This document shows positions 52,806-61,509 of a stretch of 64,000 bases of DNA, piece by piece. How positions within the stretch are numbered: position 1 is the first letter of the stretch; every line of letters starts with the position of its first letter. The DNA comes from Burkholderia cepacia GG4 (GTDB lineage Bacteria; Pseudomonadota; Gammaproteobacteria; Burkholderiales; Burkholderiaceae), in the NCBI RefSeq assembly GCF_000292915.1, contig NC_018514.1:62001-126000 (forward strand). The letters are read 5' to 3'. The position numbers and the translations under genes are program-made. The notes below the pieces were generated by a model that saw only the letters and a program-made list of their open reading frames with translations, was not told where the DNA came from and made no database searches.

Positions 52806-53694
52806 AATGATTCCGCTCGGTACCTGGGTCGACCAGTCCGTTCACTACCTGCTCGACCATGACGCGGCGACGTTCGATACGATCGGCCGCGCGATCGAGG
52901 GTCTCGCCGCATTCGTCGAGCACAGCCTGCAGGCGATCCCGATGTGGCTGATGATGGCGATCTTCATCGGCGTCGGACTGTGGCGCGTGGGCTGGCGCTT
53001 CGCGCTGTTCACGACCGCATCGCTGCTGCTGATCTTCGCGACGGGCTTCTGGGACCAGACGGTCATCACGCTCGGCCTCACGCTGTCGTCGACGATCATC
53101 AGCCTCGTGCTCGGCATTCCGCTCGGCATCTGGGCCGCGAAGAGCAAATGGGTGGCCGCGACCGTGCGCCCGATCCTCGACCTGATGCAGACGATGCCCG
53201 CATTCGTCTACCTGATTCCGGCCGCGATGCTGTTCGGTCTCGGCCGCGTGCCGGGGATCCTGTCGACGGTGATCTTCGCGATGCCGCCGGCCGTGCGCCT
53301 GACGAGCCTCGGTATCCGTCACGTGAACCGCGAGATCGTCGAAGCCGGCCAGGCATTCGGTTGCACGCCGTGGCAGCTGCTGTACAAGGTGCAGTTCCCG
53401 AATGCGTTGCCGTCGATCATGCAGGGCGTGAACCAGACGATCATGATGGCGCTGTCGATGGTGATCATCGCGTCGATGGTCGGCGCGGGCGGTCTCGGCA
53501 ACGATGTGCTGGCGAGTATCCAGCGTCTCGACATCGGCCTCGGCTTCGAGAGCGGTTTGTCGGTGGTGTTGCTGGCGATCATTCTCGACCGCATCACCGA
53601 AAGCTTCGGCCGCGCGCCGGGCACCGCGAAGGCACCGCTGTTCTCGGGCCTGAAGCAACTGTTCCGCGCGAAGGCAGCACCCCTGCAGGCCTGA
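52798..53694 (+). CDS. choW: Choline/glycine betaine ABC transporter, permease subunit
   Basis: A 298-residue permease of the ProW/ChoW type, with an N-terminal helix before the core and the binding-protein-dependent transport domain containing the ATPase-coupling loop 'EAGQAFGCTPWQLLYKVQFPNALPSIMQG'-type segment (EAG...G.........P). Several helices of typical length are visible. Start overlaps choV, indicating translational coupling. It forms the membrane pore with ChoV and receives substrate from ChoX. Confidence 0.9.
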   Translation: MSEMIPLGTWVDQSVHYLLDHDAATFDTIGRAIEGLAAFVEHSLQAIPMWLMMAIFIGVGLWRVGWRFALFTTASLLLIFATGFWDQTVITLGLTLSSTIISLVLGIPLGIWAAKSKWVAATVRPILDLMQTMPAFVYLIPAAMLFGLGRVPGILSTVIFAMPPAVRLTSLGIRHVNREIVEAGQAFGCTPWQLLYKVQFPNALPSIMQGVNQTIMMALSMVIIASMVGAGGLGNDVLASIQRLDIGLGFESGLSVVLLAIILDRITESFGRAPGTAKAPLFSGLKQLFRAKAAPLQA

Positions 53695-53803
53695 CCCGCT
53701 GGCGGCCGGTTCGTCTTCCGGCCGCCTTCCCTGATTCGATCACGGCCTCCGCGGCGTTTGCCGCGGGGCTGGCCCCCTGCAACCCGTTCGTCTGGAGCCC
53801 GAT

Positions 53804-54802
53804 GTGACGTCCGCCGCCGCTGTCGCGCCCGCCGCTTGCGTTTCACCGGTTTCGTCCCTCGCCCATTTCGGCTTCCTGACGCTGCCGAATTTCTCGATGA
53901 TCGCGTTCTCGAGCGCGGTAGAAGTGCTTCGGATGGCGAACTACGTCGGCCGAGCCGACCATTACCAGTGGTCGATCTACTCGCTCGACGGTGCCCCCGT
54001 GCATGCCAGCAACGGCATCGCGGTGCGGCCGACCCAGGCGCTCGATTACACGAACCTGCCGGACGTGATGATCGTGTGCGGCGGGATTCGGATCCGCGAC
54101 GTGGTCGACGACGGCGCGCGCGACACGCTCGCGGCGCTCGCCGAACGCGGGATGCCGCTCGGCGGCATCTGCACGGGCGCGTATGCGCTGATGTCGGGCG
54201 GGCTGCTCGACGGCTATCGCTGCACCGTGCACTGGGAGAACCTGTCCGCGCTGCATGCGGAGTTTCCGCAAGTGGGGTTCGCCGACGAACTGTTCGTCGT
54301 CGATCGCGACCGGCTCACCTGCACCGGCGGCACCGCGCCGCTCGACCTGATGCTGAACCTCGTCGGCATGCGTTTCGGCCAGCAGCTCGCCGCGCAGGTG
54401 TCCGAGCAGTTCATCCTCGAGCGCATCCGCAGCTCGACCGACACGCAGCCGATTCCGGTCGATGCACGCGTCGGCTTCTCGCGCGCGGAGCTGATCGAAG
54501 TCGTACGGCTGATGGAGGCGAACATCGAGGAGCCGCTGTCGCTCGAGGAGCTCGCGCGGCTCGTGCGCCTGTCGCAGCGGCATTTGCAGCGGATGTTCAA
54601 GGTGTACCTGAACGTGTCGCCGACCCACTATTACCTGACGCTGCGGCTGAAACGCGCGCGCGACCTGCTGCGCACGACCGACGCGTCGATCGCGCGCGTG
54701 ACGGCCACATGCGGGTTCCATTCGCCGTGTCACTTCAGCAAGGCGTACCGCGCGCAGTTCGGTCATGCGCCGAGCTACGAGCGCCGGCTGCCGGGGCGCT
54801 GA
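53804..54802 (+). CDS. GlxA/GbdR-type AraC-family regulator
   Basis: A 332-residue regulator with an N-terminal DJ-1/PfpI amidotransferase-like sensor ('FGFLTLPNFSMIAFSSAVEVLRMAN', 'GGICTGAYALMSGGLLDGY') and a C-terminal AraC HTH pair ('SLEELARLVRLSQRHLQRMF', 'SIARVTATCGFHSPCHFSKAY'). This architecture is that of GbdR and CdhR, which activate choline, glycine betaine and carnitine genes in Pseudomonas. Location between choW and choX supports the same role. The GTG start follows a TGGAG site. Confidence 0.88.
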   Translation: MTSAAAVAPAACVSPVSSLAHFGFLTLPNFSMIAFSSAVEVLRMANYVGRADHYQWSIYSLDGAPVHASNGIAVRPTQALDYTNLPDVMIVCGGIRIRDVVDDGARDTLAALAERGMPLGGICTGAYALMSGGLLDGYRCTVHWENLSALHAEFPQVGFADELFVVDRDRLTCTGGTAPLDLMLNLVGMRFGQQLAAQVSEQFILERIRSSTDTQPIPVDARVGFSRAELIEVVRLMEANIEEPLSLEELARLVRLSQRHLQRMFKVYLNVSPTHYYLTLRLKRARDLLRTTDASIARVTATCGFHSPCHFSKAYRAQFGHAPSYERRLPGR

Positions 54803-54911
54803 CGCGGGTAACACGAACCATTCGGTCCGCGACGCCGCCGGGATCGCGGCGCGCGGCTTCAACCATCGATCCCGCACCCATGAAAACGACGTCACTTTGA
54901 GGAGAAGACAG

Positions 54912-55859
54912 ATGAAGCGCCTATTGATCGCAGCGGTATGCGGGATCGGGATAGCCGCGCCGATGTCGGCGGTTTATGCGGCCGACCCGCCCGTGTGCAA
55001 GAACGTGCGCTTCGCGGACGTCGGCTGGTCCGACATCGCGGCCACCACCGGCCTCGCATCGACGATGCTGCAGGGGCTCGGCTATGCGCCGACCAAGACG
55101 ATCGCGTCGGTGCCGATCACGTTCGCCGGCATCAAGAGCAAGCAGATCGACGTGTTCCTCGGCTACTGGTCGCCGACGATGGATCCGATCATCCAGCCGT
55201 TCCAGAAGGCCGGCACGATCAAGGTGCTCGCGACGCCTAACCTGACCGGCGCGAAATACACGCTCGCGGTGCCCGACTACGTGTACCAGGGCGGTCTGAA
55301 GTCGTTCGCCGACATCCAGAAGTTCGCGGACAAGCTCAACGGCAAGATCTACGGGATCGAGCCGGGCAACGACGGCAATGCGCTGATCAAGAAGATGATC
55401 GACGCCAACCAGTTCGGCCTGGGCAAGTTCAAGCTCGTCGAGTCGAGCGAGGCGGGGATGCTGGTCGAAGTGAATCGCGCGGCTCGCGACAAGCAGTGGA
55501 TCGTGTTCCTCGGCTGGGAACCGCATCCGATGAACGTGCAGATGAAGATCGACTACCTGACCGGCGGCGACGACGTGTTCGGCCCGAACTATGGCGAAGC
55601 GAAGGTGCTGACGGCCACGCCGCCGGACTACGCGCAGCGCTGCCCGAACGTTGCGAAGTTCGTGTCGAACCTGCAGTTCACGACGTCGATCGAAAACCAC
55701 GTGATGGTGCCGATCATGAACAAGGAAGACCCGAACAAGGCCGCCGCCGAGTGGCTGAAGGCGAACCCGCAATCGCTCGACAAGTGGCTGGCCGGCGTGA
55801 CGACGATCGACGGCAAGCCGGGCCTGCCGGCGGTGAAGGCGTATCTCGGCGTGCATTGA
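54912..55859 (+). CDS. choX: Choline ABC transporter, periplasmic substrate-binding protein
   Basis: A 315-residue binding protein with signal peptide 'MKRLLIAAVCGIGIAAPMSA...YA'. Aromatic and acidic residues expected for the choline cage of ChoX are in place: 'ADVGWSD' (Trp and Asp), 'GYWSPTMDP' (Trp), 'VPDYVY' (Tyr) and 'FLGWEPHPM' (Trp). This makes choline uptake more likely than proline/glycine betaine. The ATG at 54912 follows GAGGAGAAG; earlier in-frame starts precede the signal peptide. It delivers choline to ChoW/ChoV and sits after the regulator rather than with choVW. Confidence 0.9.
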   Translation: MKRLLIAAVCGIGIAAPMSAVYAADPPVCKNVRFADVGWSDIAATTGLASTMLQGLGYAPTKTIASVPITFAGIKSKQIDVFLGYWSPTMDPIIQPFQKAGTIKVLATPNLTGAKYTLAVPDYVYQGGLKSFADIQKFADKLNGKIYGIEPGNDGNALIKKMIDANQFGLGKFKLVESSEAGMLVEVNRAARDKQWIVFLGWEPHPMNVQMKIDYLTGGDDVFGPNYGEAKVLTATPPDYAQRCPNVAKFVSNLQFTTSIENHVMVPIMNKEDPNKAAAEWLKANPQSLDKWLAGVTTIDGKPGLPAVKAYLGVH

Positions 55860-55914
55860 GCGGCGAGACGAACGGCGCGCCGACCGAAGCACGTGGCGTG
55901 CCGGCGTGACGAAA

Positions 55915-55947
55915 CGCGGCCCTCCCGCATCGTGCGGGCGGGCCGCG
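55915..55947 (+). terminator. Hairpin terminating the choline uptake cluster
   Basis: GCGGCCC-T-CCCGCA and TGCGGG-C-GGGCCGC form a long stem with a single internal mismatch and a three-base loop, about 55 bp after the choX stop. The downstream run is short (CGCTTT). Confidence 0.6.
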
Positions 55948-55981
55948 TCGCTTTGAGGGGACTGCTTGCGGGCACAAGCCG

Positions 55982-56407
55982 TCACGACCCCTTCGTCGCC
56001 GCCGGCACGTCGAACACGCGATCGAACGCCCACTGGAACACGAACGCGTAGCAGAAGAAGAACGCGAACAAGCCGATATCGACGACGAACGCGTCGAACC
56101 ACGAGATGTCGAGCCACCACGACACGACCGGCACCAGGATGAAGATCAGCCCGCCCTCGAACCCGGTCGCATGCAGGATCCGCCTGCCGGGCGTACGCTT
56201 CGGCTGCCGGCGCGACGCTTCCCAGCGCTCGAACAGCGCATTGAAGATCATGTTCCACAGCATCGCGATCGCCGACATCGTCGCCGACAGCGCGCCCGAA
56301 ACCACCAGGTCCTGCTTGAAGAGCGCCGCGATCACGGGCGAGATGCACGAAATGGCGATCGCTTCGTAGAGCACCGCCTGCGTGATCCTGCGCGGTAGGC
56401 CTTGCAC
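55982..56407 (-). CDS. PACE-family efflux transporter (chlorhexidine/biocide type)
   Basis: A 141-residue membrane protein made of two 'bacterial transmembrane pair' units, four helices in all. Family residues are visible: 'LYEAIAISCISP' with the membrane Glu, 'MSAIAMLWNMIFNALFERWE' and 'RILHATGFEGGLIFILVPVVSWWL'. PACE proteins such as AceI export chlorhexidine and short diamines by proton exchange. The GTG at 56407 has a GGAG site seven bases away and gives the family's length; a longer frame to 56581 crosses the LysR promoter. Divergent LysR gene is the usual arrangement. Confidence 0.88.
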   Translation of the reverse strand: MQGLPRRITQAVLYEAIAISCISPVIAALFKQDLVVSGALSATMSAIAMLWNMIFNALFERWEASRRQPKRTPGRRILHATGFEGGLIFILVPVVSWWLDISWFDAFVVDIGLFAFFFCYAFVFQWAFDRVFDVPAATKGS

Positions 56408-56511
56408 GTTGTTTCTCCGGATTGACGGTTGCCGCCGCGGCCCCGTGCCGCGACGTCCCGCAAGGCTACCCGCGTTGCACACCCGCTTCAATTCACCTAA
56501 TCTCACCCGGA

Positions 56512-56526
56512 TTGAATCGAATTCAA
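56512..56526. promoter_or_regulatory. LysR-type operator between the PACE pump and LysR gene
   Basis: TTGAAT-CGA-ATTCAA is a perfect 6-3-6 inverted repeat containing a T-N11-A LysR box, 28 bp before the LysR start and about 105 bp before the pump gene. Confidence 0.6.
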
Positions 56527-56553
56527 CCCGGCCGCACCGGCCCGTGAGGCCCC

Positions 56554-57477
56554 GTGTTCTCGAAAATTCCCCTGACCGCATTGCGTGTATTCGAGTCGTC
56601 CGCGCGGCTGCGCACGTTCAAGGCGGCCGCCGACGAGCTGTCGGTGACGCCGGCCGCCGTATCGCACCAGATCAAGTCGCTCGAAACGCGGCTCGGCGTG
56701 CTGCTGTTCGAGCGCGGCGCGAGCGGCGTGCGGTTGACGGAAGAGGGCGAGCACCTGTTTCGCGCGTGCCACGACGCGTTGCTTGCGTTGAGCCGCGGGC
56801 TCGACGCGGTGCGGCCCGCCGCGACCGATGCGCGCACGCTGGTGTTGACCACCACGCCCGCCTTCGCCGCGATGTGGCTGATTCCGCGGCTCGGCCGGTT
56901 TCGCCGTGTCGATCCGCAACTGCACATCAAGGTCGAGACCGGCAACGCGCTCGTCGATCTCGAACGCGATGCGCGGATCGATCTCGCGATTCGCGCGACG
57001 TCGCGCACGTTCCCCGCGCTGCACGAGATCGCGCTGATCGACGAGTTTTTCGGCGCGTATGCGGCGTGCGACGTCGGTGCGCTTCGTCTGGAAAAGCGCC
57101 TCGAACTGATCGAGACCGCGTGGGATACGCCGCTGCCCGTGTCGGTCGACTGGGCTTCGTGGTGTCGTGCCGCCGACCGCGACGCGTGGCTCGAGCGTGC
57201 GGTGTTCCGCCATTACGACGACGAGCATTACGCGCTGCAGGCCGTGCTGCACGGGCAGGGTATCGGGCTGCTCAGCTCCGTGCTGGTCGCGGAGCACGTC
57301 GAGCGCGGCACGCTGGCGCCGATCGAACCGTCGGTGCGGCTCGCCGGCGCGCGTTTCGTCGCGCTGTGCCGGCCCGGCAGGGAACGCGAGCCGCAGGTGC
57401 GGCGGTTTCTCGACTGGCTCGAAGCGGAAATCGCACAGACGCGTGTGGCGGTCGAGCGGATCACGTCGGGCGCGTGA
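56554..57477 (+). CDS. LysR-family transcriptional regulator (GcvA-like)
   Basis: A 307-residue LTTR. The N-terminal HTH 'TALRVFESSARLRTFKAAADELSVTPAAVSHQIKSLE' is close to the GcvA branch ('AVSHQIK'), followed by a periplasmic-binding-like effector domain ('TTTPAFAAMWLIPRLGRFRR'). Divergent from the PACE pump, so likely its polyamine- or biocide-responsive activator. The GTG start follows GAGG. Confidence 0.9.
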   Translation: MFSKIPLTALRVFESSARLRTFKAAADELSVTPAAVSHQIKSLETRLGVLLFERGASGVRLTEEGEHLFRACHDALLALSRGLDAVRPAATDARTLVLTTTPAFAAMWLIPRLGRFRRVDPQLHIKVETGNALVDLERDARIDLAIRATSRTFPALHEIALIDEFFGAYAACDVGALRLEKRLELIETAWDTPLPVSVDWASWCRAADRDAWLERAVFRHYDDEHYALQAVLHGQGIGLLSSVLVAEHVERGTLAPIEPSVRLAGARFVALCRPGREREPQVRRFLDWLEAEIAQTRVAVERITSGA

Positions 57478-57522
57478 CGCAAAGGTCCGGCGCGTGCATT
57501 GCGCTGCGGTGCACGCGCGTCG

Positions 57523-58671
57523 TTACCCGAAACGCACGCAATACACCGGCGGCAAATGCGCGGACACCTGCCGCCAGTTCTCGCCGCCGTCATTGGAGGT
57601 CCATAACCCGCCCGTCGTCGACGCCATCGCGAGACGCGTGCCGGAATCGTCCACCGCGAGCCCGTGCCGATACACGAGGTCATAGACCGGCGCGGGCGGC
57701 AGGCCGTTCGACAGCGACTCGAAACTGCGGCCGCCATCGAGCGTGCGCGTGACGACGAACCGGCCGTTCACCGGAATCCGGCACGCATCCTTCACGGCCG
57801 GCACGAACCAGGCCGTATCCGGTTCCTTCGGATGCACGGCGACCGCGAAACCGAAGCTCGAAGGCTGCGCTTCGATCCGCCGCCAGTGCGCGGCGCCGTC
57901 GGTCGAGCGGAAGATCGCGCAGTGATGCTGGGCCCACAGCACGTCCGGGTTGGCCGCGCACTGGACGACACGATGCGGGTCCTGCACGTTGGGCTCGCCG
58001 CGCCGCTCGGGCGGCATGTAGTCGGCTTCCATGCCGTCGGCGCTGACGCGCCAGGTCGTGCCGCCGTCGACAGTCTGCCAGACGCCGCCGCACGAAACGC
58101 CGATCGTCACGTGTCGGCTGTCGCGCGGATCGACCATCACCGAGTGGATGCCCGGAGCGTCGTAGCCGCCGCCGAACCACTCGGGGCGCTCCGGGCGGTC
58201 CCACAGTGCGCGGTTGAGTACCCACGAATCGCCGCCGTCGTCGGAGCGGAACAGGCCGCCGGGTATCGTGCCGGCCCACAGTACGCCCGGCTGGTCGGCG
58301 CCGCCGGCTTCGAGCGACCAGATCTGCTGAAGCGTCCAGGGCGGGCGGGGTGGCGCGGGCGCTGCGTCGTCCGCGCCGCCCGCGCCGGCATGGGCGCTGG
58401 CGTCGGCGCGCGGTGTGTCGGCAGGCTGCGGCGGATAGACCGGCACCGGGCATTCTTCCCATGCGGCGGCAGTGGCGTGCCGGCGATGCAGCTTGACGCC
58501 GAAATGGCCGAGATTGAGCGCCGCATACAGCGTGCCATCGCGCGGGTCGGCCAGCGCCATGCTGACCGGTTCGCCGATGAAGTGCGGCTCGCCGAGCGAC
58601 CAGCCGCCGTTGCCGTCGGGTTGCAGCACGAACAGGCCCTTGCGGGTCGCGACGAGCAGTCGGTCGTTCAT
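57523..58671 (-). CDS. BNR/WD40-like repeat protein ('exo-alpha-sialidase'-type beta propeller)
   Basis: A 382-residue beta-propeller with several Asp-box/BNR motifs: 'GLFRSDDGGDSWVLN', 'VWQTVDGGTTWRVS', 'IFRSTDGAAHWRR', 'TRTLDGGRSFESL', 'LWTSNDGGENWRQVS'. It lacks a signal peptide and the arginine triad of true sialidases is not evident, so the sialidase name should not be taken as function. It is immediately downstream of a MoaD-like gene (63 bp), a pairing that suggests a joint, uncharacterised role. Confidence 0.82.
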   Translation of the reverse strand: MNDRLLVATRKGLFVLQPDGNGGWSLGEPHFIGEPVSMALADPRDGTLYAALNLGHFGVKLHRRHATAAAWEECPVPVYPPQPADTPRADASAHAGAGGADDAAPAPPRPPWTLQQIWSLEAGGADQPGVLWAGTIPGGLFRSDDGGDSWVLNRALWDRPERPEWFGGGYDAPGIHSVMVDPRDSRHVTIGVSCGGVWQTVDGGTTWRVSADGMEADYMPPERRGEPNVQDPHRVVQCAANPDVLWAQHHCAIFRSTDGAAHWRRIEAQPSSFGFAVAVHPKEPDTAWFVPAVKDACRIPVNGRFVVTRTLDGGRSFESLSNGLPPAPVYDLVYRHGLAVDDSGTRLAMASTTGGLWTSNDGGENWRQVSAHLPPVYCVRFG

Positions 58672-58734
58672 GTCGGATGTCTCCAGTAGGCGCCGTGCTC
58701 CGTTGCGCGCCTGCGTCGGTGCGGATACGTCCCC

Positions 58735-59004
58735 TTATCCGCCCGACAAGGCCTGCACGACATACACGCGGCTGGCGTCGCCGAGCGCATCGGACAGGTG
58801 TTGCCGGTCGCGTACCGGCTGGCCGTCGATGAATACCGACAGGTGCTTTCTCAGCGCGCCCTGATCGTCGACGATATAGCCGCGCAGCCGCGGCTGCTCG
58901 CCGAAGACGGTTTCGAGCGCTTCGCCGAGCGTCCGTGCGTCGATGTCGCGCTCGGGCGTTTCGATGTGCCGCTGGATCGAAGCGGCGAAGAAGAGATGCG
59001 CCAT
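58735..59004 (-). CDS. MoaD/ThiS-family ubiquitin-like protein
   Basis: An 89-residue beta-grasp protein ending in the diagnostic Gly-Gly ('VVQALSGG'), as needed for adenylation and thiocarboxylation by an E1-like enzyme. 'LGEALETVFGEQPRLRGYIVDDQG' and 'LSVFIDGQPV' match the fold. No molybdopterin, thiamine or E1-like gene is adjacent, so it may serve a special sulfur-transfer or conjugation role with the BNR protein encoded next. Confidence 0.85.
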   Translation of the reverse strand: MAHLFFAASIQRHIETPERDIDARTLGEALETVFGEQPRLRGYIVDDQGALRKHLSVFIDGQPVRDRQHLSDALGDASRVYVVQALSGG

Positions 59005-59062
59005 GACAGGGGCGGGCAGGCGCCGCGCGGAGGGGACGGTCTGTAGTGTAGGCGACGGTTTG

Positions 59063-59752
59063 CTAAACCGGAATCGAGCGCCCCCGCACCCGGATCCCGA
59101 GCCGCACGACGCCGATCACCGCATTCGACAGCCACGTCAGCAAACGCGGCATGTCGCGCCGGCGGATATCGAGCAGCAGCACGATCCGCACTTCGTCGCT
59201 GTCGTTCCACACCTCGTGCACAAAGGTGTCGTCCCACAGCAGGAAGCGGCCTTCGTCGAGCCGGTATTCGCGGCCGTCGATCTTCAGCACCGCGGCCGGC
59301 GTGCCGTCCGCGCGCTTCGGCATCGACAGCACCAGATAGCCGCGCAGGATGCCGCGGAACGGCCCGCGATGCGGCGGGATGTGCTTGGCCGGCGCGAGGA
59401 ACGACAGCGATGCGGACAGCACGTCCGGCGACGCTGCGACGATCGATGCGACGGTCGGGCAGCGCGACAGGTTGCGCGGGAACGGCTGGCCGTAAGCCTG
59501 CATGATGAACATGCGCCAGTCGCGCGCATCGTTGGCCGAGATGTCGTGCTGCTCGCGCATGATTTCGTGAAAGCGCGGGATGCGCGGCAGGTCGCGCGCA
59601 ACGGCAAGCGCCTCCGCTCGGATCGCGGGCCACGCACGGACGAAGCGCGCGGCATCGGGGAACGTGGCCGGGTCGAGCACCGCGCCACCGTCGATATGGC
59701 GGTCGTACAGCGTGCGAAGCAGGCCGGCTGCGTAGTCGTAAGCGACGGACAT
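59063..59752 (-). CDS. Aspartyl/asparaginyl beta-hydroxylase family protein
   Basis: A 229-residue Fe(II)/2-oxoglutarate-type dioxygenase. The iron ligands and 2-oxoglutarate arginine lie in 'IPPHRGPFRGILRGYLVLSMP' region and 'FLLWDDTFVHEVWND'. LpxO, which hydroxylates lipid A acyl chains, belongs to this family and is a possible function; protein or small-molecule hydroxylation is also possible. The ATG at 59752 is preferred over a TTG at 59773 that lacks a ribosome site. 58 bp upstream of the MoaD-like gene on the same strand. Confidence 0.82.
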   Translation of the reverse strand: MSVAYDYAAGLLRTLYDRHIDGGAVLDPATFPDAARFVRAWPAIRAEALAVARDLPRIPRFHEIMREQHDISANDARDWRMFIMQAYGQPFPRNLSRCPTVASIVAASPDVLSASLSFLAPAKHIPPHRGPFRGILRGYLVLSMPKRADGTPAAVLKIDGREYRLDEGRFLLWDDTFVHEVWNDSDEVRIVLLLDIRRRDMPRLLTWLSNAVIGVVRLGIRVRGRSIPV

Positions 59753-60017
59753 GATCGATAGGGCGATCCACAAGGTGTCGTCAAGTCTGCCCCACGCGCG
59801 GCGGGGCCTGCGTTACGTCAGGTTACGCCGGCTGACGAACGAATGACAGCGGGATGAACGGATGGCGCCGGCACGCCGGAAAAACGGGGAGGCACCGTGC
59901 CCGGCAGCGCGACGCGCGCGGACCTGCGATGGCAAACGAGAGCGGGAATAAACGCACACCTTGCGTCGTCATACGGGATGTAGCACGTCGTCTCGTTGAC
60001 TTCTGAAGGAGTGAAAC

Positions 60018-60362
60018 ATGAACACGCATTGGCTGGTGGCCGCCGCAGTGGCGGCGATGTCCGTCGCGGGTGCCGCGACGCAAGCGTCGGCACAGGAACT
60101 GACGCGCGCGCAGGTCAGGCAGGAACTGATCGACGCGGAAAATCACGGGCTGCGCTTCGTGACCGATACGTCGTATCCGGACGTGAGCCCGCTATTCCAG
60201 CGGCAGGTCGAACAGATGCAGCTGCATCAGGCGGAGACCGCGGTCGGCAGCGATCCGGCAGCGTCTTCCGATGCGGGAAGGCCGGCGGTACTGCCGCCGC
60301 ACCCGCGTTCAGCCGCGTGCGTGGGCCCCGAAAGCTTCTGCACGCCCTATTTCGGCAGTTGA
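60018..60362 (+). CDS. DUF4148 family exported protein
   Basis: A 114-residue secreted protein with a signal peptide ending 'ASA' and the DUF4148 hallmark 'LTRAQVRQELIDAENHGLRF'. Such small proteins are abundant in Burkholderia; function unknown. Two C-terminal cysteines could form a disulfide. AAGGAG lies close upstream. The next gene encodes a second family member. Confidence 0.85.
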   Translation: MNTHWLVAAAVAAMSVAGAATQASAQELTRAQVRQELIDAENHGLRFVTDTSYPDVSPLFQRQVEQMQLHQAETAVGSDPAASSDAGRPAVLPPHPRSAACVGPESFCTPYFGS

Positions 60363-60435
60363 CGTAGCGGCCCGCTGCGACGGGTTCGAGATTCACCACG
60401 GTTGATCGACACGGAACACATTGAAGGAGTTCATC

Positions 60436-60714
60436 ATGAAAACTTATATCGCACTACTGATGATTGTCGGCGCGCTGGCCGGTCAGTCTGCATTCGCGCA
60501 ATCGACCGCGCCGCTGACGCGTGCGCAGGTCCGCGAGGAATTGATTCGTCTGGAAGCGGCCGGGTACGATCCGTCGAAGGGCGACGACGGCGAATATCCG
60601 GCGGACATTCAGGCCGCGCAAGCGAAGCTCGCCGAGCAGGATCGGGCGAGGATGGCGGCTTCGGCTGCCGCGCATGCGCCGGCCCCCGGTATGCCGGCAC
60701 AACTCGGCAATTAG
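60436..60714 (+). CDS. DUF4148 family exported protein (second copy)
   Basis: A 92-residue exported protein: signal peptide 'MKTYIALLMIVGALAGQSAFA', then 'LTRAQVREELIRLEAAGYDPSKGDDGEYPADIQ' type motif. It pairs with the preceding DUF4148 gene, 73 bp upstream, and is nearly all N-terminal domain. A strong AAGGAG site supports the ATG at 60436 over 60421. Confidence 0.85.
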   Translation: MKTYIALLMIVGALAGQSAFAQSTAPLTRAQVREELIRLEAAGYDPSKGDDGEYPADIQAAQAKLAEQDRARMAASAAAHAPAPGMPAQLGN

Positions 60715-60981
60715 GTGCCGATATGACCGTGTGCATTTTCAGGTCGTCGTGTTCGCGATACGGCAATACGCATGCCGTTCGCGGCACGCGACCTGGTCGA
60801 ACCGCACGGACGGCCATGCCGTCGATCGCGCGCCGCTTCGCGCGGCGCCGGGATCATCTCGTTGCCCGAATCCGATGGGCGGGCAGGTCGATCGCAGGAT
60901 GAGCCGCGATGCAGGCGAGATCGCGATCCGCCATTGCCGGACGCCTGCCCGCGATGGGGTTCCCGGATGCGGGTGGCGGGA

Positions 60982-61509
60982 TTACCAGGGCATCATCCGT
61001 TGCATGACCTGGTCGCGCAGGACGAAACGATGCGCGACCGCGGCCGCGACGTGAAGGCAGATGCCGCCGAACAGGACCCACGCGAGGATGCCGTGCACGT
61101 CGCCCATTGCGTGCCCGAAGCCCGATCCGGCCGCCGACAGCGCCGGCAGCGGGACGATACCGAACAGCGTCACGGCCCATGCACGCGACGACGCATTGAT
61201 CCAGCCGAGCAACGGCACTGCGATCAGCAGTGCGTAGAGTGCGACATGCGTTGCGCCGGACACGGTGCGCATCACGGGCGACAGTGCGTCGGCGGGCGGA
61301 CGATGCGTCACGCGCCAGAGCACGCGACAAGCCATCGCGGCAAGCAGCGCGGTACCCACGATCAGGTGCGCGGCGATCAGGCCGACCGGTTGCGTATCGC
61401 GATGAACATCGGGCATCGTCCAGCCGATCACATACTGCGTGACGACAAGCGCCACGATCAACCAGTGAAGAAGGCGGGCGACTGCGTCATATCGGGCGGG
61501 TTTAGACAT
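60982..61509 (-). CDS. Cytochrome b561
   Basis: A 175-residue four-helix cytochrome b. Haem-ligand histidines occur in 'ARLLHWLIVAL', 'GLIAAHLIVGTALL', 'DVHGILAWVLFGGICLHVAAAVAH', as in CybB-type proteins that pass electrons between quinol and superoxide or other partners. Conserved 'RYDAVARLLHW' start. Convergent with the DUF4148 pair, 267 bp apart. Confidence 0.9.
   Translation of the reverse strand: MSKPARYDAVARLLHWLIVALVVTQYVIGWTMPDVHRDTQPVGLIAAHLIVGTALLAAMACRVLWRVTHRPPADALSPVMRTVSGATHVALYALLIAVPLLGWINASSRAWAVTLFGIVPLPALSAAGSGFGHAMGDVHGILAWVLFGGICLHVAAAVAHRFVLRDQVMQRMMPW

Noticed and set aside
57523..58671. True sialidase activity for the BNR-repeat protein
   Set aside because: Asp-box repeats alone do not show it; no signal peptide and no clear arginine triad, and the MoaD-like partner suggests another role.
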